Below are positions 7,102 through 11,683 of a DNA stretch of 11,683 nucleotides, in pieces. Positions within the stretch are counted from its first letter, which is position 1. Each line of letters begins with the position of its first letter. Source of the DNA: Chloroflexota bacterium. Lineage in GTDB: Bacteria > Chloroflexota > Anaerolineae > CG2-30-64-16. The position numbers were made by a program, and so were the translations under genes. Location: the NCBI GenBank assembly GCA_029555885.1, contig JAKPQT010000292.1, forward strand, positions 1 through 11,683, read 5' to 3'. The notes below the pieces were generated by a model. It did not search any database. It worked only from the letters and a program-made list of their open reading frames with translations, and was not told where the DNA came from.

Positions 7102-8388
7102 CTACTCTCTGGCCCCATCGGAGCCGCGCCGGATGCCACCGAAGTAAGCAGCCAGGAGCAGCCCCAGGAAAAGCAGCACCGCCAGCGCATCCACGATCCG
7201 CAGGTGGAGTTCGACGGACACGCCGGCGCCCTCGAGTTGAATGGCCAGGGCCGTACTGATGAACGTCGCTGACCAGGCCGACGCGGCCACGCCGAGTGCG
7301 GCGTTGCCGGTGATTGTCCGCGGGGTCGAGAGGTCAGCCCAGAGTGCGAAGTTCAACACGGTATACAGGCTGACGGCGATTGCGTAGAGCATCGGCTCGG
7401 CCAGCGCGGCGGACGGCTCAGGTGCGAGACGGATCGGGAATGTATAGGACAGGTGCACCAGCGAAAAGATGCCGAGCACCCATAGAAAGAGTGCCCGATC
7501 GTCGAGGGCTGCATAGAGGATGCCGCCGGCCAGGGCTGCCACCACATGGACGAGGCCGATGGTCAGCCGTGGGGCGAGGTCAGGCGACCGCCAGGCATGG
7601 TCTATCAGGAACGGCGTGTGGGTCAGGCGGACAAATCCGAGGCTATCTATGAAGAAGATGGCGAACATCAGCACGATCAGGCCGATCACCGAGCGACCCG
7701 CGCGGGCACGCCCCGACGGGTCCAGGCGCACGAAGCGCCCATAATAGAATTCTGGCCGCAGGTGCTGGCGGGCCAGGTGTTCCGTCAACGGATTGCTGAT
7801 GAAAGCCAGCAGGCCGAGCGCGAGGCTGCCGGGGACCATGAGCAACAGCATCTGCCGGCGCAAAGGTTCGATGTGCCACGGGTAAGAGAAGACGGGCGCT
7901 GCGAAGTAGGCGATGGCCGTGATCAGGCCGGCGATATAACCCCGGTGACGCCGCGGGATAAGATCGGCCGTCAGGCCGAAGGTGACAGGCACCCCTACCC
8001 CCAAGGCGACAGACGCCGCGACGATCCAGGCCATGAATCCGCGAGCGTCGTGAATCAGGACGGTTGCAGCGCTGAGCAGGGTCTGAACCACGACCACGAC
8101 GGATGCGATGCGCAGCTTGAGACTGAAGTCGCGGCTCCAGCCGCGGCGCAGCATCACATAGCCGACTGCCAGCGCCACCAGGCTGGTGATGCCCGCGAGC
8201 AGCCCCATATCGCGTGCCACCGTGACCTGGTTCATGCCAAGAACGCGGCCGCCGATATCCAGCAATCCAAGCTGGATGAACGTCACGTTGTAGTAATATC
8301 CGGTTGCCATCATGCCGGTGAACAGCACGTAACCAGAGGTTCGTCGCCAGTTCAAAGTGAGTGACCGAAGGAATATTTGCTGGGTCAT
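7102..8388 (-). CDS. MFS-like multi-spanning membrane protein
   Basis: The 428-residue hydrophobic protein has about 12 predicted helices, for example 20-42, 62-80, 93-113, 118-140, 150-167, 180-197, 233-252, 276-295, 300-318, 331-350, 363-385 and 399-417. A cytoplasmic loop (about 198-232) divides it into halves, and LIPRRHRGYIAGLITAIAYF (143-162) resembles the MFS loop and helix following the fourth segment. I assign it to the major facilitator superfamily by topology rather than a diagnostic motif; substrate and direction are unknown. It is the first gene of a two-gene minus-strand operon with the beta-helix lipoprotein 5 bp downstream, so both products probably act at the envelope. No Shine-Dalgarno is visible before the ATG at 8388, and a possible -10 box lies only 10 nt upstream, which would give a leaderless transcript. 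Confidence 0.7.
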   Translation of the reverse strand: MTQQIFLRSLTLNWRRTSGYVLFTGMMATGYYYNVTFIQLGLLDIGGRVLGMNQVTVARDMGLLAGITSLVALAVGYVMLRRGWSRDFSLKLRIASVVVVVQTLLSAATVLIHDARGFMAWIVAASVALGVGVPVTFGLTADLIPRRHRGYIAGLITAIAYFAAPVFSYPWHIEPLRRQMLLLMVPGSLALGLLAFISNPLTEHLARQHLRPEFYYGRFVRLDPSGRARAGRSVIGLIVLMFAIFFIDSLGFVRLTHTPFLIDHAWRSPDLAPRLTIGLVHVVAALAGGILYAALDDRALFLWVLGIFSLVHLSYTFPIRLAPEPSAALAEPMLYAIAVSLYTVLNFALWADLSTPRTITGNAALGVAASAWSATFISTALAIQLEGAGVSVELHLRIVDALAVLLFLGLLLAAYFGGIRRGSDGARE

Positions 8389-8398
8389 TTGGACCAGT

Positions 8399-8404
8399 AT
8401 TCTA
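8399..8404 (-). promoter_or_regulatory. Possible -10 box of a leaderless minus-strand promoter
   Basis: TAGAAT on the minus strand matches the -10 consensus at five of six positions and lies 10 nt before the ATG of the MFS-like gene. The -35 region is poor. If used, the transcript would carry a leader of only a few nucleotides, which agrees with the lack of a ribosome binding site. The box sits 16 bp from the -35 of the divergent hydrolase promoter. Confidence 0.35.
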
Positions 8405-8420
8405 CCACATCGAAATCGAG

Positions 8421-8449
8421 TTGACTGGCCTCCGCGCGCGTGCTATCCT
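8421..8449 (+). promoter_or_regulatory. Sigma70-type extended -10 promoter for the hydrolase
   Basis: TTGACT (8421-8426), a 17-bp spacer ending in TGC, and TATCCT (8444-8449) form a promoter of the same design as that at 3360-3388. Transcription would start near 8456, giving a leader of about 64 nt. Over 35 positions (8421-8455 against 3360-3394) 28 bases agree, including 15 in a row. Confidence 0.75.
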
Positions 8450-8519
8450 GTCGCATCCTATGGGCATGGGCCGCAAGGCGCAGGGCCATTGCATCCTCGC
8501 CGCCTATGGAAGGTAAAAA

Positions 8520-9800
8520 ATGAACATCCTGGCTTCACTGCTTGCACTTGTATCCCTCGTGTTCGGCGCCCTGCACTTCGTCCGGCTCCGTGGGTGGCTC
8601 AACGTGATGCTGCTCCTCGTCCGGGTGCTGCCCGGTGCGCTGGCGCCGGTCTGGGCGCTCTGCGGACTCGTTGCGGCCGCGCTCGGCTGGAACAGCCGCC
8701 GGCCCCTGGTGGCAGCGGGTGGATTGCTGGGCCTGGCTGCCTCCGGGCAGTACATGGCTCGCGTGGGGCAGGCCGCGGCGCCCTACGGCATCCCGCGGCC
8801 TGCATGGCCCGCGTCCCCGCAAGTCACGCGCGATATCGTCATCCACACCACTGTCTGTCCGCCGCCCGCCGGTGGAGGGCCGCGTCCGATCTATGCAGAT
8901 TTGTGGTTGCCGGGGCAGGGGGTTGCCCGGTCCGGAGTCGGCGTCGTGTATCTGCACGGGAGCGCGTGGTATCTGGGCGACAAAGGGCAGATGACGGACG
9001 GCCTGTTCCGTCCCATCGTCGGGGCTGGCCACGTGCTGCTCGATGTGGCCTACCGGATGTGCCCCGAGACCGACCTGCGCGGCATGGTCGCGGATGCGCA
9101 GGCTGCGGTCGCGTGGTTGCAGGATCACGCTGCGGAATATGGCGTGGACCCCCGGCGCATCGTCCTCAGCGGCACGTCTGCCGGTGGGCACATTGCGCTG
9201 CTGGCGGCTTACACGATGGACCGGCCCGACCTGCGCGCTTCCGAGCTGGCCGGCCGCGACCTCGCCGTCGCAGGCGTCTTCACGATCAGCGCGCCGGTCC
9301 ACGCGGGCCTCATGCTCGAGCACAATCCCGGGATGATCGAGTCGGCCCATCCCCGGCCCGGTCTGGCCTACGACCTGCTCGCCGACCCCGATCCGCTCGT
9401 GCCTCCCGGGCCCGCGGCCTCCCTGGCCGAGAAGCAACGCTGGAACCTGGCCCAGTGGCGCCGTGTGAACGGTCTGCTACGCGATCTGCTGGGCGGGGGG
9501 CCCGATGACGTGCCGGAGATGTTTGCCCTTGCGACGGTGGAGACCCACGTGCGGCCAGATGTACCGCCCACCCTGCTCATCCAGGGCGACCAGGATATGC
9601 TGGTGCCCGTGAAGGCTACGCGCCTGCTGCACCAGAGGCTTCAGGCTGCCGGCGCGGCCGTCTCCTACCTCGAGCTGCCGCAGACCGAACACGGCTTCGA
9701 CCTGGCGTTCGTGCCTGTGTCGCCCCCCGCCCAGGCCGCGCTGCAGGCCATTCGGCGCTTCCTGGCAGCAGTAGGAGCCACTGAAGCGACTCGCATTTGA
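8520..9800 (+). CDS. Membrane-anchored alpha/beta hydrolase (esterase/lipase-like)
   Basis: The 426-residue protein has two parts. Residues 1-80 are hydrophobic, with about three membrane segments (3-22, 28-54, 62-78). Residues from about 100 form an alpha/beta hydrolase of the hormone-sensitive-lipase/carboxylesterase type: an oxyanion-region motif LHGSAW (145-150, where HGG is usual), the nucleophile elbow GTSAGG with S220, an acid at D359 (GDQDMLVP), and H391 in EHGFD. The catalytic triad is therefore complete, and hydrolysis of an ester-type substrate at the membrane is likely; which side of the membrane and which substrate are unknown. The ATG at 8520 has GGAAGG (8508-8513) 6 nt upstream. 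It appears monocistronic; the gap to the next gene holds a separate promoter. The last codons fall in a repeat-like sequence (9771-9794). Confidence 0.87.
   Translation: MNILASLLALVSLVFGALHFVRLRGWLNVMLLLVRVLPGALAPVWALCGLVAAALGWNSRRPLVAAGGLLGLAASGQYMARVGQAAAPYGIPRPAWPASPQVTRDIVIHTTVCPPPAGGGPRPIYADLWLPGQGVARSGVGVVYLHGSAWYLGDKGQMTDGLFRPIVGAGHVLLDVAYRMCPETDLRGMVADAQAAVAWLQDHAAEYGVDPRRIVLSGTSAGGHIALLAAYTMDRPDLRASELAGRDLAVAGVFTISAPVHAGLMLEHNPGMIESAHPRPGLAYDLLADPDPLVPPGPAASLAEKQRWNLAQWRRVNGLLRDLLGGGPDDVPEMFALATVETHVRPDVPPTLLIQGDQDMLVPVKATRLLHQRLQAAGAAVSYLELPQTEHGFDLAFVPVSPPAQAALQAIRRFLAAVGATEATRI
9771..9794. repeat. Possible decayed intergenic-type repeat at a gene end
   Basis: This stretch (GTAGGAGCCACTGAAGCGAC followed by TCGC) has the layout of the hairpin repeat at 306-356: a GTAGG arm, a core with CTGAAG (complement of CTTCAG), then a partly complementary arm. 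GAG (9775-9777) pairs with CTC (9790-9792) around imperfect inner pairs, better on the minus strand where G-U pairs form. It encodes the C-terminal tail of the hydrolase. Assignment to the same repeat family is tentative. Confidence 0.3.
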
Positions 9801-9826
9801 GAATATGGACTTAGGTTTCCAACCCC

Positions 9827-9856
9827 TTGTGCTTGTTTCAGCTAATGGTGTACAAT
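9827..9856 (+). promoter_or_regulatory. Candidate promoter for the second solute-binding protein operon
   Basis: TACAAT (9851-9856) matches the -10 consensus at five of six positions. With an 18-bp spacer, the -35 would be TTGTGC (9827-9832), which keeps only the TTG. Transcription would start near 9863, about 31 nt before the ATG at 9894. The -10 box overlaps the inverted repeat at 9850-9869, as expected if a regulator blocks it. Confidence 0.45.
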
Positions 9857-9869
9857 GGTCCAAGTGTAC
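9850..9869. promoter_or_regulatory. Candidate operator of the second sugar-transport operon
   Basis: GTACA (9850-9854) and TGTAC (9865-9869) are inverted repeats around a 10-bp centre that contains a further TGG/CCA pair. The wider region also repeats AATGGT and GTGTAC directly. It overlaps the predicted -10 and start site. The regulator is not in the window; LacI- or ROK-type proteins are usual for such operons. Confidence 0.45.
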
Positions 9870-9893
9870 CATTCGTCGTGAGGAGCGTGAGCT

Positions 9894-11249
9894 ATGAAAA
9901 ACATGCGAGGGACGCTGTGGCTGCTGTTGAGCCTGCTGGCAGTTCTCGCCCTGCTGACCGCTTGTACGCCGGTCCCCGCGGGGCCGGCACGGCCCGCTGC
10001 GGCTGAGCCAGAGACGGCTGCACCTGAGCCGGTTGCGGAAGGTGCGAAGATTATCCTCCGCGTCGGCACCGGCGACAGCGGCGAAGGCCTGACGCCGCAC
10101 CAGGAAATCATCAGTCGGTTTGAGCAGGCTAATCCCGATATCCTGGTACAACTCGAAGCGGTCGCGGGCAACGATTACTACACCCGCCTCTTGACCCAGA
10201 TTGCTGCCAAGCGTCCGCCGGACATCATGCAAATCGGCGATGACGCAGTGCCCATGTTCGTGGAAAAGGGCGCGTTCCTGTCGTTGGACAGCTACATCGC
10301 GGGCCAGGATGGCCTTGACACCAGTATATACCTGCCCGGCTTGCTCGACCCGGGCCGGTGGAACGGCCAGCAGTACCTCATGCCGAAGGACTACTCGCCC
10401 GTCGGCGTCTACTTCAACAAGAAGCTGTTCGACCAGTTTGGTGTTGCATACCCGCAGGATGGCTGGACCTGGGACGACATGCTGGCTGCGGCCCAGGCGT
10501 TGACCCAGGATACCGATGGCGACGGCAAGACCGACATTTGGGGCCTGCAACTGCCGGCGACCTGGACCTCCGGGTTCGAGTACTGGGTGGCGGCCGCGGG
10601 CGGCCGGCTGGTGAGCGAGGACGGCAAGCAGTTCGTCGGCTACATGGATTCGCCCGAGGTGCAGGGTGCACTGAAGTTCTATGCCGATCTTTACAACGTC
10701 CATAAGGTGGCCCCGCCGCCCGCCGATCTCGCGATGTTCGGCGGGGGCAATACGGAGTTCGACCAGGGCAAGGCCGCCATGCGCCTCTTCGGACGCTGGC
10801 CCCAGTCCGGCTACAAGACCAACCCCAACATCGACCTGGGCGTGGTCGGGCCGCCGGCGGGCGCAGTGCGGGCCAATGTGCTGTTCTGGGGCGGGTTCGG
10901 CATCGCCGCCGCCACGGAGCACCCCGAAGCCGCCTGGCGCTTCCTGAAGTTCTACACGGGCACGGAGGGTGCCGAGGTCTGGAAGGATTGGGCGCTGCCC
11001 GCGGTCAAGTCCGTCGCGGATTCCTCGGGCCTGAGCCAGGATCCCATCGAAGGCGTCTGGATTTCCGAGTTGTCGCATCTGGCCCCGCGCGCATATGTCG
11101 CTACTTCCTACTGGGGCCAGACGGCCGACCCGGCCCTGCGTAAGGCGCTCGAGACCGTGCTCATCGATCCCACGGCGGACATCGCCGCCGTGCTGCAAAC
11201 CGCGGCCGCAGAGGCCCAGGCTGCGCTCGACGAGCAGTTGGGTCAGTAG
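9894..11249 (+). CDS. Carbohydrate ABC transporter solute-binding lipoprotein (family 1), Sec-type signal
   Basis: The 451-residue extracytoplasmic binding protein belongs to the CUT1 sugar ABC transporters. It has a lipoprotein signal (hydrophobic 7-22, lipobox LTAC with C24) without twin arginines, a Pro/Ala-rich linker (25-50), and the family fold: FEQANPDILVQLE (76-88), AAKRPPDIMQIGDD (104-117), VGVYFNKKLFDQFGV (170-184), WTWDDMLAAAQAL (191-203), an acidic DTDGDGKTDIWG loop (206-217), and EHPEAAWRFLKFYTG (342-356). The ATG at 9894 has GAGGAG (9880-9885) 8 nt upstream. A MalF-type permease follows on the same strand after 108 bp, so the rest of the transporter should lie beyond the window. 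It differs clearly from the binding protein at 367-1734 (different export signal and little visible similarity), so the two are not recent duplicates. The substrate is unknown. Confidence 0.93.
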   Translation: MKNMRGTLWLLLSLLAVLALLTACTPVPAGPARPAAAEPETAAPEPVAEGAKIILRVGTGDSGEGLTPHQEIISRFEQANPDILVQLEAVAGNDYYTRLLTQIAAKRPPDIMQIGDDAVPMFVEKGAFLSLDSYIAGQDGLDTSIYLPGLLDPGRWNGQQYLMPKDYSPVGVYFNKKLFDQFGVAYPQDGWTWDDMLAAAQALTQDTDGDGKTDIWGLQLPATWTSGFEYWVAAAGGRLVSEDGKQFVGYMDSPEVQGALKFYADLYNVHKVAPPPADLAMFGGGNTEFDQGKAAMRLFGRWPQSGYKTNPNIDLGVVGPPAGAVRANVLFWGGFGIAAATEHPEAAWRFLKFYTGTEGAEVWKDWALPAVKSVADSSGLSQDPIEGVWISELSHLAPRAYVATSYWGQTADPALRKALETVLIDPTADIAAVLQTAAAEAQAALDEQLGQ

Positions 11250-11262
11250 CACCGTACTCGGA

Positions 11263-11315
11263 TGTGCTGTGGCCGGTCTCGGCAACCGAAGGTTGCCGAG
11301 ACCGGCCACAGCACA
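11263..11315 (+). repeat. 25-bp perfect hairpin between binding-protein and permease genes
   Basis: Positions 11263-11287 and 11291-11315 are exact reverse complements (25 of 25) around the loop GAA (11288-11290). The arm begins TGTGCTGTGGCCGGTCTCGG. It starts 14 nt after the binding-protein stop codon, and no U-tract follows, so it is probably not an intrinsic terminator. Structures in this position are known to protect the binding-protein mRNA and lower permease output, as between malE and malF. A REP-like or MITE-like repeat origin is also possible. Confidence 0.85.
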
Positions 11316-11320
11316 CGCTT

Positions 11321-11348
11321 CCAGTTTCCAGTTTCCAGCTTCTAGCTT
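11321..11348 (+). repeat. Tandem heptanucleotide repeat (four units)
   Basis: Two exact units of CCAGTTT are followed by the variants CCAGCTT and CTAGCTT, four units of 7 bp in all. The array fills the space between the 25-bp hairpin and the permease start, where a ribosome binding site would be expected. Short tandem heptamers are known in some cyanobacteria and, from memory, in Chloroflexota. Confidence 0.75.
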
Positions 11349-11357
11349 CGGGCATCC

Positions 11358-11683
11358 ATGCGTTCCAGTCGTCGCAACGCCATCGCCTTCTATCTGACCA
11401 TCTCGCCGTGGCTGGTCGGGTTTCTCGCCTTCACCCTCGTGCCGATGGCGATTGCCCTATACCTGGGCTTCACGCGCTGGGACCTGTTCGGCGCGCCGCA
11501 GTGGGCCGGCGCCGAAAACTATGCCCGGATGGCACGCGATCCCCTCTTCTTGCAGGCGCTGAAAGTCACGAGCATCTACACGCTGGTCTATGTGCCGATG
11601 GAGATGATCGGCGGGCTCAGCCTCGCGCTGCTCGTCAACCAGAAGGTGCGGGGCGTGGGCGTCTTCCGCACGATCTTCTACCT
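11358..11683 (+). CDS. Carbohydrate ABC transporter permease, MalF/UgpA type, N-terminal part
   Basis: The gene runs off the right edge; 108 residues are visible. A short basic start (MRSSRRN) precedes a first membrane helix (about 9-36, with SPWLVGFLAFTLVPMAIALY). GAENYARMARDPLFLQALKV (51-70) is the typical periplasmic segment of CUT1 permeases, followed by a second helix (about 72-93) and RGVGVFRTIFY (98-108), matching the conserved stretch before helix 3. It would form half of the membrane channel used by the upstream binding protein. No Shine-Dalgarno is evident before the ATG at 11358, and the leader is occupied by the hairpin and the heptamer repeat, so translation may be weak or coupled to upstream structure. 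The inner EAA loop lies beyond the window. Confidence 0.9.
   Translation, partial: MRSSRRNAIAFYLTISPWLVGFLAFTLVPMAIALYLGFTRWDLFGAPQWAGAENYARMARDPLFLQALKVTSIYTLVYVPMEMIGGLSLALLVNQKVRGVGVFRTIFY

Noticed and set aside
9477..11309. 610-codon minus-strand frame over the second solute-binding protein
   Set aside because: It is antisense to a confident gene, starts within the hairpin repeat and has no ribosome binding site or family resemblance.
11321..11348. Short tandem repeats considered as a CRISPR remnant
   Set aside because: Units are 7 bp with no spacers, unlike CRISPR repeats, and no cas gene is present.

Overview
The window looks like a high-GC bacterial chromosome segment, most probably from the phylum Chloroflexota (Anaerolineae/Caldilineae-like). 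This is inferred, without any database search, from three things: carbohydrate ABC transporter lipoproteins with Chloroflexota-style signal sequences (one Tat plus lipobox), a ROK regulator beside such a transporter, and intergenic hairpin repeats of a type I associate with that group. No rRNA, tRNA, CRISPR array, transposase or phage gene is visible. Gene density is high, and nearly every gene has a recognisable ribosome binding site or close operonic spacing.

Layout. (1) Positions 1-2989, minus strand: a ROK-family regulator, then a Tat-exported solute-binding lipoprotein, then the start of a uroporphyrinogen-decarboxylase-family gene that leaves the window at position 1. They look like one operon driven by a strong sigma70-type promoter (TTGACA, 17 bp, TAGAGT at 3104-3132). 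An 8-bp inverted repeat (TTACTTAC-N9-GTAAGTAA) lies on the predicted transcription start and is a good candidate operator for the ROK protein. (2) 2990-3420: a long divergent intergenic region with that promoter and operator, a hairpin, a doubtful 34-residue ORF and a plus-strand promoter. (3) 3421-6109, plus strand: an MFS transporter resembling the fosmidomycin-resistance (Fsr) group, followed by a class I DNA photolyase, probably co-transcribed. (4) 6128-8388, minus strand: an MFS-like membrane protein and, 5 bp downstream, a lipoprotein that combines a bactofilin-like beta-helix with several membrane helices. (5) 8421-9800, plus strand: a membrane-anchored alpha/beta hydrolase. Its promoter matches the MFS-photolyase promoter at 28 of 35 positions. 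(6) 9894-11683, plus strand: a second carbohydrate ABC system, made of a Sec-type solute-binding lipoprotein, a 25-bp perfect hairpin, a heptanucleotide tandem repeat and the start of a MalF-type permease.

How the parts fit. The two ends are sugar-uptake modules, each with its own apparent operator, and in both a strong hairpin without a U-tract directly follows the solute-binding protein gene. The middle is a set of accessory genes: light-dependent DNA repair, efflux, an esterase-like enzyme and envelope proteins. The near-identical promoters at 3360 and 8421 suggest that photolyase/MFS and hydrolase are expressed together. I found no clearly new multi-gene system. The most interesting signals are regulatory: the operator on the ROK transcription start, the twin promoters, and the hairpin and repeat elements between binding-protein and downstream genes.
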